A stretch of 64,000 bases of DNA from Streptomyces sp. KL109B (GTDB lineage Bacteria; Actinomycetota; Actinomycetes; Streptomycetales; Streptomycetaceae). Shown one piece after another: positions 36,176 to 44,890 of this stretch. Location: assembly GCF_030766935.1 (NCBI RefSeq), contig NZ_JASERL010000001.1:620001-684000 (forward strand), in the 5' to 3' direction. The stretch's first letter is position 1. Each line of letters opens with the position of its first letter. Made by a program: the position numbers and the translations under genes. The notes beneath the pieces are model-generated. The model was given only the letters and a program-made list of their open reading frames with translations. It ran no database searches and was not told the DNA's origin.

Positions 36176-37432
36176 ATGGTCGTCGTCTTCGTACTGATCG
36201 CCGCCGTCGTCCTCGCGGCGTTCGCAGGCTTGCACTACTACGCGTGGCGCCGCCTCGTGCGCGACACGACCGTCAAGGGCCGCTGGCCCAGACGCCTCGG
36301 CACCGCGGTGTTCGTGGCCGGGCCCGTGCTGGTCTTCGCGGCGCTCGGCGCGGAGCGCGGCGGGGCGCCGTTCCCGCTGCAACAGGTGCTGGCCTGGCCG
36401 GGGTTCCTGTGGCTGGCGTTCGCGCTGTATCTGCTGCTCGCGCTGCTGGTGGGGGAGGTCGTACGGCCCCTGCTGCGGCGCCTCTTCGACCGTAAGGCGC
36501 GCAAGGCGCCCGCCGCCGTGGCCGCCGAGGAGGCCCCGGTCCGCGTCCCGGTGCCGGAGCTCGCCGAGCTGGAACCGGTCCGGGGACTCGCGCCCGCGGC
36601 CCCCGCGCCGACCCGCCGCCTCGTCCTCGCCCGCACCGTCGGCGCCGCCGCGACCGTGGCCGCCGCGGGCGTCGTGGGCGCGGGCGCGTACGGCGTCCTG
36701 AACGGGCCCACGGTCAAACGGGTCACCGTGCCGCTGGCCAAACTGCCGCGCGCCGCCCACGGGTTCAGGATCGCCGTCGTCAGCGACGTCCACCTCGGGC
36801 CCGTGCTCGGCCGTGGCTTCGCCGAGCGGGTCGTCGACACCATCAACTCCACGCAGCCCGATCTCATCGCCGTCGTGGGCGATCTCGTCGACGGCAGCGT
36901 CGAGGACCTGGCCCCCGCCGTCGCGCCGCTCGCCCGCCTGAGCGCGCGGCACGGCACGTACTTCGTCACCGGCAACCACGAGTACTTCTCCGGCGCGGAG
37001 CCGTGGGTGGAGCACGTGCGCGAGCTCGGCCTGCGCCCGCTGGAGAACGCCCGCGTCGACGTCGGGGCGTTCGACCTGGCCGGGGTCAACGACGTCGCGG
37101 GCGAGAACTACGGAGACGGTCCCGACTACGCCAAGGCGCTCGGCGACCGCGACACCTCCCGCGCCTCCGTGCTCATGGCCCACCAGCCCGTGATGATCCA
37201 CGAGGCCGTGAAGCACGGCGTCGACCTGCAACTGTCCGGGCACACCCACGGCGGCCAGCTGTGGCCGGGCAACTTCGTCGCGGCCGCGTCCAATCCGACC
37301 CTCGCGGGCCTCGACCGCTACGGCGACACCCAGCTGTACGTCAGCCGGGGCGCGGGCGCGTGGGGGCCGCCGGTGCGGGTGGGCGCGCCGTCGGACATCA
37401 CCGTGGTGCAGCTCGCCTCGAAGCAGGCGTAG
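36176..37432 (+). CDS. Membrane-bound metallophosphoesterase
   Basis: 418 residues, ATG at 36176. Hydrophobic helices cover residues 1-100 (VVVFVLIAAVVLAAFAGL, LGTAVFVAGPVLVFAAL, FLWLAFALYLLLALLV), with another near 150. The calcineurin-type domain has all metal-ligand motifs: SDVHLG, GDLVDG, GNHEYF, MAHQP and SGHTHGGQ. YaeI/YkuE-like enzymes of this type act outside or at the membrane, for example on lipid A-like or nucleotide substrates; the substrate here is unknown. It ends 11 bases before the convergent second carboxypeptidase. Confidence 0.93.
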   Translation: MVVVFVLIAAVVLAAFAGLHYYAWRRLVRDTTVKGRWPRRLGTAVFVAGPVLVFAALGAERGGAPFPLQQVLAWPGFLWLAFALYLLLALLVGEVVRPLLRRLFDRKARKAPAAVAAEEAPVRVPVPELAELEPVRGLAPAAPAPTRRLVLARTVGAAATVAAAGVVGAGAYGVLNGPTVKRVTVPLAKLPRAAHGFRIAVVSDVHLGPVLGRGFAERVVDTINSTQPDLIAVVGDLVDGSVEDLAPAVAPLARLSARHGTYFVTGNHEYFSGAEPWVEHVRELGLRPLENARVDVGAFDLAGVNDVAGENYGDGPDYAKALGDRDTSRASVLMAHQPVMIHEAVKHGVDLQLSGHTHGGQLWPGNFVAAASNPTLAGLDRYGDTQLYVSRGAGAWGPPVRVGAPSDITVVQLASKQA

Positions 37433-37443
37433 GGCCCTGAGGG

Positions 37444-38604
37444 TCAGGCTTTCCTGCGCCGCCCCGTCGGCCTCGCGCGGCGGCGCAGGGCGATGAGGCC
37501 GCCGCCGGCGAGCGCCACGAGGGCGGCGGACCCGCCGAGCGCCCAGTCGTCGCCGTGCGCGTTCGAGGGGGCGCCCGCGCTCGGGCCGGAGCCGATCGCC
37601 GCCTGCGGGGTGGGCGTCGACTTCGGGCGCTCGCTCAGCGGCGTCGCCAACTCGCCGACGGAGCGCACCTTGTTCGCCGCCGCGAAGCCCCAGTCGAGCA
37701 GCGCGGCCGTCTCCTCGTACACCGCCTCGTACCCGGACTTCGGGTGCATCACGGTGACCAGGAGGGTGCGGCCGGAGCGGGTGGCGGCGCCGGTGAAGGT
37801 GTTGCCCGCGTGCGAGGTGAAGCCGTTCTTGACGCCGATCAGACCCTCGTACGCGGGGACGCCCTGACCGGTGAGGAGGCGGTCGGTGTTCTGGATCTGG
37901 AAGGTCTTCTTGCCGCCCGCCGGGAAGTCGGCGACCTTCGTGGCGCAGTAGCCGCGGAAGTCGTCGTTCTTCAGCCCGGCGCGGGCGAACAGCGTCAGGT
38001 CGTACGCGGAGGAGACCTGCCCCTTGTGGTCGAAGCCGTCGGGGCTGACGACGTGGGTGTCGTTCGCCTGGAGGTCCTTCGCGCGCGCCTGCATCTGCGC
38101 GACGGTCCTGTCGACGCCGCCGTTCATGTTCGCGAGGACGTGCACCGCGTCGTTGCCGGAGCGCAGGAACACGCCCTGCCACAGCTGGTGCACGCTGTAC
38201 GTCGTCCCGGCCTGCACCCCGACGAGGCTGGAGCCGAACGGGATGTCCGCCAGCTCGTCCGGCGTCACCTTGTGCTTCAGCGTGTGGTCGAACTTCGGCA
38301 GCACCGTGTCCGCGAACAGCATCTTCAGCGTGGAGGCGGGCGGCAGCCGGCGGTGCCCGTTGTACGAGGCGAGGACCTCGCCGCTGTCGTTGTCGGCGAT
38401 CAGCCACGCCTTCGCGGCGAGCTTCGGCAGCTTGGGCGCGCCCGCCCGGTACCGCACCTGGAGGCCCGAGGCGGCCGAGGCGGAGGGCGCGGGCAGCGCG
38501 AGAGCCGCGGCGGCACCCGCCCCGATGCCGAGAGCGGTGCGGCGGGTGAGGTGCGCGGAAGAAGCGGAAGAAGCGGAAGAAGCGGAAGAGGTCGTGCCGG
38601 GCAT
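37444..38604 (-). CDS. D-alanyl-D-alanine carboxypeptidase (second paralogue, Tat-type signal)
   Basis: 386 residues, ATG at 38604. The N-terminus has a Ser-Ala repeat (SSASSASSASS) encoded by 9-bp tandem repeats, then a twin-arginine signal TRRTALGIGAGAAAALAL. Catalytic motifs: PPASTLKM (SxxK), LRSGNDAV (SxN) and GVKNGFTSHAG (third motif with Asn). A C-terminal helix (GGSAALVALAGGGLIALRRR) anchors it. It is about 60% identical by eye to the gene at 34555 across the catalytic domain, but differs in the export signal. Confidence 0.93.
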   Translation of the reverse strand: MPGTTSSASSASSASSAHLTRRTALGIGAGAAAALALPAPSASAASGLQVRYRAGAPKLPKLAAKAWLIADNDSGEVLASYNGHRRLPPASTLKMLFADTVLPKFDHTLKHKVTPDELADIPFGSSLVGVQAGTTYSVHQLWQGVFLRSGNDAVHVLANMNGGVDRTVAQMQARAKDLQANDTHVVSPDGFDHKGQVSSAYDLTLFARAGLKNDDFRGYCATKVADFPAGGKKTFQIQNTDRLLTGQGVPAYEGLIGVKNGFTSHAGNTFTGAATRSGRTLLVTVMHPKSGYEAVYEETAALLDWGFAAANKVRSVGELATPLSERPKSTPTPQAAIGSGPSAGAPSNAHGDDWALGGSAALVALAGGGLIALRRRARPTGRRRKA

Positions 38605-38701
38605 CCCGTGAAGGTACAGGCCAAAGACCGGGTAAAGACCAGCGGGTCCCTACCGCTCGCCACTCCGGAAGGACCTCCGCCGGTTCGCCCGGCAACGGAA
38701 A

Positions 38702-38731
38702 GGGCCCCGCTCCCAACGGGGAGCGGGGCCC
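38702..38731 (-). terminator. Terminator of the sdh operon
   Basis: Perfect 13-bp stem (gggccccgctccc / gggagcggggccc) with loop AACG, 25 bases after the sdhB stop on the minus strand, followed by TTCCGTTGCC. Confidence 0.88.
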
Positions 38732-38755
38732 AATGAGCCGTGGTGAGGAGCCGGC

Positions 38756-39532
38756 TCAGTAGCGGCGCGTGATCAGCGCGCGCTTCACTTCCTGGATCGC
38801 CTTGGTGACCTCGATGCCACGCGGGCAGGCGTCCGTGCAGTTGAAGGTCGTGCGGCAACGCCACACACCGTCACGGTCGTTGAGGATCTCCAGGCGCTGC
38901 TCCCCGGCCTCGTCGCGCGAGTCGAAGATGAAGCGGTGGGCGTTCACGATGGCGGCGGGACCGAAGTACTGGCCGTCGTTCCAGAACACCGGGCAGGACG
39001 ACGTGCACGCCGCGCACAGGATGCACTTGGTGGTGTCGTCGAAGCGGGCCCGGTCCTCGTCGGACTGGTGGCGCTCACGCGTCGGCTCGTTGCCCGTCGT
39101 GACGAGGAACGGCATGACGTCGCGGTACGCCTGGAAGAACGGGTCCATGTCGACCACGAGGTCCTTGAGGACCGTGAGGCCCTTGATGGCCTCGACCGTG
39201 ATCGGCTTCTCCGGGTTGATGTCCTTCAGCAGCGTCTTGCAGGCAAGACGGTTCTTGCCGTTGATCCGCATCGCGTCGGACCCGCAGATGCCGTGCGCGC
39301 AGGAGCGACGGAACGTCAGCGTGCCGTCCTGCTCCCACTTGATCTTGTGCAGGGCGTCGAGGACACGCTCCTTGGGGTCCATCTCCAGCTGGAAGTCCTG
39401 CCAGTGGGCCTCGTCGGAGACCTCGGAGTTGAACCGGCGCACGCGCAGCGTGATCGTGATGTTCGGGGTGTCGGCGAAGCCGGGCTCGGGCGCGCCTGCC
39501 GCTTCCGCCTTGTCCATGGTGGGGGTAGCCAT
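38756..39532 (-). CDS. sdhB: Succinate dehydrogenase iron-sulfur subunit
   Basis: 258 residues, ATG at 39532 overlapping the sdhA stop by one base. Carries the three Fe-S clusters passing electrons from FAD to quinone: the [2Fe-2S] cysteines in CAHGICGSDAMRI followed by LAC, then CILCAACTSSCP and CTDACPRGIE for the [4Fe-4S] and [3Fe-4S] centres. N-terminus MATPTMDKAEAAGAPE. Last gene of sdhCDAB and just before the terminator. Confidence 0.97.
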   Translation of the reverse strand: MATPTMDKAEAAGAPEPGFADTPNITITLRVRRFNSEVSDEAHWQDFQLEMDPKERVLDALHKIKWEQDGTLTFRRSCAHGICGSDAMRINGKNRLACKTLLKDINPEKPITVEAIKGLTVLKDLVVDMDPFFQAYRDVMPFLVTTGNEPTRERHQSDEDRARFDDTTKCILCAACTSSCPVFWNDGQYFGPAAIVNAHRFIFDSRDEAGEQRLEILNDRDGVWRCRTTFNCTDACPRGIEVTKAIQEVKRALITRRY

Positions 39533-41286
39533 CAGTACTTACGCTCCATCGGCTGGTAGCGGGTCTGGACGACCGGCTTGTAGTCGAGACGGATGGACTC
39601 GGAGCCGTCGTCGCCGACCTCGCGGTACGCCATGGTGTGGCGCATGAAGTTGACGTCGTCGCGGTTCGGGAAGTCCTCGCGGTAGTGACCGCCGCGCGAC
39701 TCCTTGCGGGCGAGGGCGGAGGTCGCCATGACCTCGGCGAGGTCGAGCAGGTTGCCCAGCTCGATGGCCTCCAGGAGGTCCGTGTTGAACCGCTTGCCCT
39801 TGTCCTGGACCGAGATGTTCTTGTACCGCTCGCGCAGCTCGGCGATCTTCTCGACGGCCGTCTTGATCGTCTGCTCGGTGCGGAACACCATCACGTTGGC
39901 GTCCATGCACTCCTGCAGCTCGTTGCGGATCACCGCGACGCGCTCGGTGCCGTGCGAGTCGCGCAGCTGCTCGATGAGGTCCTCGACCAGCTTGGCCGGG
40001 TTCTCCGGCAGCTCAACGAACTCCGTCTTGTGCGCGAACTCGGCGGCCGCGATGCCCGCACGACGCCCGAAGACGTTGATGTCGAGCAGCGAGTTGGTGC
40101 CGAGGCGGTTGGCGCCGTGCACGGAGACACAGGCGACCTCACCGGCCGCGTACAGGCCCGGGACGACGGTGGTGTTGTCCGCGAGGACCTCACCCTCGAC
40201 GTTCGTCGGGATGCCGCCCATGGCGTAGTGCGCGGTCGGCTGGATCGGGATCGGGTCCGTGTAGGGCTCGATGCCGAGGTACGTGCGCGCGAACTCGGTG
40301 ATGTCCGGGAGCTTGGCGTCGAGCTGCTCCGGCGGCAGGTGCGTGAGGTCGAGGTAGACGTGGTCGCCCTCGGGACCGCAGCCGCGGCCCTCACGGATCT
40401 CCGTGTAGATGGAGCGGGACACGACGTCACGGGACGCGAGGTCCTTCATGACCGGCGCGTACTTCTCCATGAAGCGCTCGCCGTCCTTGTTGCGGAGGAT
40501 GCCGCCCTCACCGCGGGCGCCTTCCGTAAGGAGGATGCCCATGCGCCAGATGCCGGTCGGGTGGAACTGGAAGAACTCCATGTCCTCCAGCGGGATCCCG
40601 CGCCGGTAGCAGGCGGCCTGGCCGTCGCCGGTCAGGGTGTGCGCGTTGGACGTCACCTTGAAGAACTTGCCGGTGCCGCCGGACGCGTAGATGACCGACT
40701 TCGCCTGGAAGACGTGGATCTCACCGGTCGCGAGCTCGTAGGCCACGACGCCGGCGGACTTCTTCACGCCGTCTTCTTCGACGATGAGCTGGTCCAGGAC
40801 GTAGAACTCGTTGAAGAACTCCACGCCCTCCTTCACGCAGTTCTGGTACAGCGTCTGAAGGATCATGTGGCCCGTGCGGTCCGCGGCGTAGCAGGACCGG
40901 CGGACCGGCGCCTCGCCGTGGTTACGGGAGTGACCGCCGAAGCGGCGCTGGTCGATCGTGCCGTTCGGGGTGCGGTTGAACGGCAGGCCCATCTTCTCCA
41001 GGTCGAGGACCGAGTCGATGGCCTCCTTCGCGAGGATCTCGGCGGCGTCCTGGTCGACCAGGTAGTCGCCGCCCTTGATCGTGTCGAAGGTGTGCCACTC
41101 CCAGTTGTCCTCCTCCACGTTGGCCAGCGCGGCGGCCATGCCGCCCTGCGCGGCGCCCGTGTGGGAGCGGGTGGGGTAGAGCTTGGTCAGCACGGCGGTG
41201 CGGCTGCGCTTCGTCGACTCGATGGCCGCGCGCATGCCGGCGCCGCCCGCGCCGACGATGACGGTGTCGTACTTGTGAATCTTCAC
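39532..41286 (-). CDS. sdhA: Succinate dehydrogenase flavoprotein subunit
   Basis: 584 residues. Oxidises succinate to fumarate at the membrane. FAD fold VIVGAGGAGMRAAIE at the N-terminus, the flavin-histidine region RSHTGAAQGGMAAAL, the RFGGHSRNHGEAPVRR substrate segment, HPTGIWRMGIL and the catalytic Arg region near NRLGTNSLLDINVFGRRAG. The length is standard. It starts 19 bases after sdhD and is coupled to sdhB. Confidence 0.98.
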   Translation of the reverse strand: MKIHKYDTVIVGAGGAGMRAAIESTKRSRTAVLTKLYPTRSHTGAAQGGMAAALANVEEDNWEWHTFDTIKGGDYLVDQDAAEILAKEAIDSVLDLEKMGLPFNRTPNGTIDQRRFGGHSRNHGEAPVRRSCYAADRTGHMILQTLYQNCVKEGVEFFNEFYVLDQLIVEEDGVKKSAGVVAYELATGEIHVFQAKSVIYASGGTGKFFKVTSNAHTLTGDGQAACYRRGIPLEDMEFFQFHPTGIWRMGILLTEGARGEGGILRNKDGERFMEKYAPVMKDLASRDVVSRSIYTEIREGRGCGPEGDHVYLDLTHLPPEQLDAKLPDITEFARTYLGIEPYTDPIPIQPTAHYAMGGIPTNVEGEVLADNTTVVPGLYAAGEVACVSVHGANRLGTNSLLDINVFGRRAGIAAAEFAHKTEFVELPENPAKLVEDLIEQLRDSHGTERVAVIRNELQECMDANVMVFRTEQTIKTAVEKIAELRERYKNISVQDKGKRFNTDLLEAIELGNLLDLAEVMATSALARKESRGGHYREDFPNRDDVNFMRHTMAYREVGDDGSESIRLDYKPVVQTRYQPMERKY

Positions 41287-41305
41287 GGTTTCGCTCGCCT
41301 CGGCT

Positions 41306-41791
41306 TTAGCGGATGTTGGGGTCGAAGGTGAAGATCACCAGCGTGCCCAGGAGGACGGTGAAGACCGTCGCGGCGTACAGCAGGCCCTTCAGCCACATGC
41401 GGGTGTTGGGGCGCTCGGCGTAGTCGTTGATGACGGTACGCAGGCCGTTGGCGCCGTGCAGCATCGCGAGCCACAGCATCAGCAGGTCCCAGCCCTGCCA
41501 GAACGGGGACGCCCAGCGGCCCGCGACGAACGCGAAGCCGATCTTGGAGACGCCGCCGTCGAGGACGAGCTGGATCAGCAGGTGGCCGAGGACCAGGACG
41601 ACGAGGACGACACCGGACAGGCGCATGAACAGCCATGCGGCCATCTCGAAGTTGCCGCGGGTCGAGCGCGGGGTCTTCGCGGTGCGCTTGCGCGGGGGCT
41701 CGATGTACGGAGCCGGGTTGTCGACGTCGTAGCGCGGGGCGCCCTCGACAGGGCCGACGCCGGACGTCGCGGGGGTGGTGTCAGCGGACAT
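41306..41791 (-). CDS. sdhD: Succinate dehydrogenase hydrophobic membrane anchor subunit
   Basis: 161 residues. A polar N-terminus with Pro/Lys/Arg (PPRKRTAKTPRSTRGN), then three membrane helices: LFMRLSGVVLVVLVLGHLLI, LLMLWLAMLHGANGLRTVIN (His is a likely heme b ligand) and LLYAATVFTVLLGTLVIFTF. Together with SdhC it binds heme and quinone. Starts 8 bases after the sdhC stop. Confidence 0.93.
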   Translation of the reverse strand: MSADTTPATSGVGPVEGAPRYDVDNPAPYIEPPRKRTAKTPRSTRGNFEMAAWLFMRLSGVVLVVLVLGHLLIQLVLDGGVSKIGFAFVAGRWASPFWQGWDLLMLWLAMLHGANGLRTVINDYAERPNTRMWLKGLLYAATVFTVLLGTLVIFTFDPNIR

Positions 41792-41799
41792 GTCTGGCC

Positions 41800-42180
41800 T
41801 CAGCTCCCGAAGAGTGCGCGGACGGCGTGGCCGAGGACGGGGTACAGGGCCCCGACCATGAGGACGATCCAGATGCCCATGACGGTCCAGAGCATCTGCT
41901 TCTGGTAGCGCGGGCCCTTCGACCAGAAGTCGACGGCGATCACACGCAGGCCGTTGAGCGCGTGGAAGAGAATCGCGGCGACGAGGCCGTATTCGAGAAG
42001 CGCGACGATCGGCGTCTTATAGGTACCAACGACATCGTCGTACGCCTCGGGCGAGACACGGACGAGAGCGGTGTCCAGGACGTGCACGAACAGGAAGAAG
42101 AAAATGAGGACACCGGTGACTCGATGAGCCACCCACGACCACATGCCTTCCCGGCCGCGGTACAGCGTTCCAGCCGGCAC
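41800..42180 (-). CDS. sdhC: Succinate dehydrogenase cytochrome b556 subunit
   Basis: 126 residues from a GTG at 42180 with GGAGGG upstream. Membrane protein with GMWSWVAHRVTGVLIFFFLF, LVAAILFHALNGLRVIAVDF (heme His) and a third helix MLWTVMGIWIVLMVGALYP, the SdhC pattern with RVTG. First gene of sdhCDAB. The promoter must lie in 42181-42330. That gap also holds a 12-bp direct repeat ATCAAACAGGCA at 42317 and 42329, which runs into the next gene's 3' end. Confidence 0.94.
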   Translation of the reverse strand: MPAGTLYRGREGMWSWVAHRVTGVLIFFFLFVHVLDTALVRVSPEAYDDVVGTYKTPIVALLEYGLVAAILFHALNGLRVIAVDFWSKGPRYQKQMLWTVMGIWIVLMVGALYPVLGHAVRALFGS

Positions 42181-42329
42181 GGAAGAACCCTCCGGGAGCG
42201 GGGACTAGAGCCGCGCCGGCTTCAGTGTCGGGCGGGCCCGGCCGGGTACGGTCCACCGGCCGCTCGTCATCGTATCGACGAGTTGTCGGGACACCCGCAC
42301 GGGGGGCTTATGTGTGATCAAACAGGCAA

Positions 42330-42857
42330 TCAAACAGGCACGTACGGGCTATTGGTGCCGGTTTCCCTGCTGTCGGCCTCGCCGGCGCCGGGTTCCTGGA
42401 GCGGGATGCGGTTCAGGCGCGTGAGGCGGCCACGGGCGAGTCTCCTCAGCTCCTCGGCGGCCAGCTCGCGTTCGTGCACCGGGTCGTTGCCGAGCCGGGT
42501 GCGCAGGCCCGCGAGGAGGTGGTCGAGGGCCTCGCCGGGCGCGATGTCGTCCAGGCAGATCACGAAGGGGTGGCCGAAGCGGGCCTGGTACGCGGAGTGG
42601 GCCGCGGTCACGGCGGTGCTCGCGGCGGCGTAGGCGTCGGCCTGGGGGAGCGGCAGTTCCTCGCCCGCGAGGGCCTCGGTGATGTCGGCAGGGGTGAGGT
42701 CGTAGGCCGCCTCGTCGGATGCGGCGAGCAGCGCGTCGATGTCCGGGTACGGGCGGTGCGCGGCGACCCGGCGGGCCCAGGAGTGGCTGCGGCAGCACGA
42801 GCGCAGGATCTGTTCGGCGTGCTCCTGCGGCAGGCCGTTGAAGTGTGCGAGGCGCAG
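42330..42857 (-). CDS. OHCU-decarboxylase-family protein, apparently CTG-started and catalytically atypical
   Basis: 175 residues if translation begins at a CTG at 42857. The homologous frame (LRLAHFNGLPQEHAEQILRS) has no ATG, GTG or TTG upstream of residue 83 (GTG at 42611), but GGAGG sits exactly six bases before this CTG. The C-terminal half is typical of 2-oxo-4-hydroxy-4-carboxy-5-ureidoimidazoline decarboxylase: YQARFGHPFVICL, ALDHLLAGLRTRLGNDPVHE, RLTRLNRIPL. The usual central catalytic HP-(R/D)-(I/L) segment is missing; here the region reads ALAGEELPLPQ. It could be an inactive or altered-function homologue, or a gene with a damaged 5' end. Confidence 0.65.
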   Translation of the reverse strand: MRLAHFNGLPQEHAEQILRSCCRSHSWARRVAAHRPYPDIDALLAASDEAAYDLTPADITEALAGEELPLPQADAYAAASTAVTAAHSAYQARFGHPFVICLDDIAPGEALDHLLAGLRTRLGNDPVHERELAAEELRRLARGRLTRLNRIPLQEPGAGEADSRETGTNSPYVPV

Positions 42858-43022
42858 CGGAGGCCTCCGGCGGGGCGGGTGGGGGTGTGGTTGTGGGTGT
42901 TGCGTAACGGTAGCGAGGGTGTGGTGCGGGTGTCCGACGGATGCGCGAATTTCACCCGGACGTGAGGTTTCGGGTGGGTGGGTGGACGGGGCGCCCGGGT
43001 CGCCGGGTTTGTGTCGTTCGTG

Positions 43023-43084
43023 GGGCGGCTTCCGACTCGTCGTGGTTGCGTTCGCGCAGTTCCCCGCGCCCCCAAAAAAGGCGC
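43023..43084 (+). repeat. Second type of common Streptomyces repeat, single copy
   Basis: The 42858-43183 spacer contains GGTTGCGTTCGCGCAGTTCC followed by CCGCGCCCCC and an A-run. I recognise this phrase as a very common Streptomyces intergenic repeat (general knowledge; only one copy in this window). It lies directly before the GH20 gene. The remainder of the spacer shows no other structure. Confidence 0.5.
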
Positions 43085-43183
43085 CGTTCGCCGTGGTCCC
43101 GAGAAGCGCGGCGTTCCCCGTGGTCTTGGAGGGGCCCCGTTACCGTCGGCGGCGTACGTGTCGGTGCAGCGGGGGCTAGTGAG

Positions 43184-44764
43184 GTGCGTGTGTCGAAGGA
43201 GCGAAGAGCTCTGCTGGTCGTTGGCGCCGGGGCCGCCCTGGTCGCGGTCGTGGGGTGTTCGGGGGGTGACGGGTCGCCCTCCGACGGGAAGTCGGCCTCG
43301 TCCGCCGCGCCCTCGCCCACCCGCTCGTACCCGCTGTCGAAGGCCTCGCCCACGATCCCCGCCGTGCATGACTTCACGCCCGCGCACGGGCCCGGGTGGA
43401 AGCCCGGCGACGGGAAGGTCGTCGTCGAGGACGGGGAGCTGGCCGACGAGGGGCGGCTCCTCGCCAAGGAGCTGGGCCTCGACTACGCGGGGACCGGTGA
43501 CGACGCGGGGGCCGGTGACGTAGAGCTGGCGATCGGCGGGAAGAAGGGGGCGAACCCGGAGTCGTACCGGATGACCGTGAAGGCGGGCACCGTGCGGATC
43601 GTCGGGCCGGGCGACGCCGGCGTGTTCTACGGGACGCGCACCCTCAAGCAGCAGGTGCACGACGGTGCGCGGGCGCCCGAGGGCGTCACCGCCGACGAAC
43701 CCGCGAAGCCGCAGCGCGGGTTCAACCTCGACATCGCCCGCAAGCACTTCACCGCCGACTGGATCAAGGACCGGATCCGGGACATCGGCGACCTCAAGTA
43801 CAACCAGCTCGGCCTGCACTTCTCCGACGACCAGTCCTTCCGCATCGCCTCCGACTCGCACCCCGAGGTCGTGTCGAAGGACCACCTCAGCAAGGCGCAG
43901 GTGCGGGACATCCTGAAGCTCGCCGCCGAGCGGCACATCACGGTCGTCCCGGAGATCGACTCGCCGGGGCACCTGGGCGCCGTGATCGCCGCGCACCCCG
44001 ACCTCCAGCTGCGCGATGTGAACGGGCAGCCGACGCGCGGCGCGGTGGACATCTCCAAGCCCGGCTCCGCGAAGATCGTTGACGACCTGCTGAAGGAGTA
44101 CGCGAAGCTGTTCAAGGGCGCGTACTGGCATCTGGGCGCCGATGAGTACCAGGCGCTGATGAAGGAGGACCCGGAGGCCTCCTACCCGCAGCTCGTCACG
44201 GCCGCCCGGAAGAGGTACGGGGCCAACGCCAAGGTGCAGGACCTCGCCCAGGGCTGGCTCAACGACCGGGCGAAGACCATGGCCCCGTACGACCGGAAGC
44301 TGAAGGCGTGGAACGACGGGTTCTACGACGGCGGGGTCGTCGACGCGGACAAGGGCATCGAGGTCGCGTACTGGACCGGCAAGGAGATCGGCGCGCGCGA
44401 GCCCCTCGAATACCTGGAGGGGGGCCGGAAGTTGACGAACTACAACGACGAGTACCTGTACTACGTCCTCGGCCAGCCCAACGAGTTCGTCTATCCGACC
44501 GGCGAGCGGATCTACAAGAGCTGGACGCCGCGCGTCGTGCGCGGCACGAGCCCGGTGCCCGCGAAGTACGACGACCAGATCCTGGGCGGCTCCTTCGCCG
44601 TGTGGTGCGACATCGCGGGGGCGCAGACGCCGGAGCAGGTGGCGAAGGGCATCCGGATGCCGCTGCGGGCGACCTCGCAGAAGCTGTGGGACGCGGGGGA
44701 GCCGGAGTTGAGCTGGACGCGGTTCACCGACCTCGCCGACAAGCTGGACGGCTCAGACGGCTGA
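43184..44764 (+). CDS. Beta-N-acetylhexosaminidase (GH20) lipoprotein
   Basis: 526 residues from a GTG at 43184 (an in-frame GTG at 43190 is an alternative). A lipobox (VVGC) follows the signal helix ALLVVGAGAALVAVVGC, so it is probably lipid-anchored outside. The N-terminal GH20b-like domain is followed by the catalytic barrel: RGFNLDIARKHFTADWIKD, HFSDDQSFRI, VVPEIDSPGHLGAVI and the Asp-Glu pair in YWHLGADEYQ. It removes terminal GlcNAc from chitin or wall fragments. Streptomyces use such enzymes for chitin use and for turning over peptidoglycan. Ends RFTDLADKLDGSDG. Confidence 0.94.
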   Translation: MRVSKERRALLVVGAGAALVAVVGCSGGDGSPSDGKSASSAAPSPTRSYPLSKASPTIPAVHDFTPAHGPGWKPGDGKVVVEDGELADEGRLLAKELGLDYAGTGDDAGAGDVELAIGGKKGANPESYRMTVKAGTVRIVGPGDAGVFYGTRTLKQQVHDGARAPEGVTADEPAKPQRGFNLDIARKHFTADWIKDRIRDIGDLKYNQLGLHFSDDQSFRIASDSHPEVVSKDHLSKAQVRDILKLAAERHITVVPEIDSPGHLGAVIAAHPDLQLRDVNGQPTRGAVDISKPGSAKIVDDLLKEYAKLFKGAYWHLGADEYQALMKEDPEASYPQLVTAARKRYGANAKVQDLAQGWLNDRAKTMAPYDRKLKAWNDGFYDGGVVDADKGIEVAYWTGKEIGAREPLEYLEGGRKLTNYNDEYLYYVLGQPNEFVYPTGERIYKSWTPRVVRGTSPVPAKYDDQILGGSFAVWCDIAGAQTPEQVAKGIRMPLRATSQKLWDAGEPELSWTRFTDLADKLDGSDG

Positions 44765-44816
44765 GCCCGGCGGCCGCGCGCCCCGGCGATCTGTCGTTTT
44801 GGTGGCGAACCCCCTT

Positions 44817-44845
44817 GTGCCTGTGGTCTATTCGGCCACAGGCAC
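44817..44845. promoter_or_regulatory. 10-bp perfect palindrome between GH20 gene and 44891 gene
   Basis: GTGCCTGTGG-n9-CCACAGGCAC, centred 60 bases before the next start codon. It may be an operator or a terminator for the GH20 gene. No T-run follows. Confidence 0.4.
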
Positions 44846-44890
44846 GGCATATGTGGCGTACACCGGGACGGCGGGGGACGGGGAACGGGC

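Noticed and set aside
36158..38716. 852-codon minus-strand frame across the metallophosphoesterase and the carboxypeptidase
   Set aside because: It passes through two recognisable genes in other frames and a gene boundary; composition is Arg/Ala/Gly-rich shadow.
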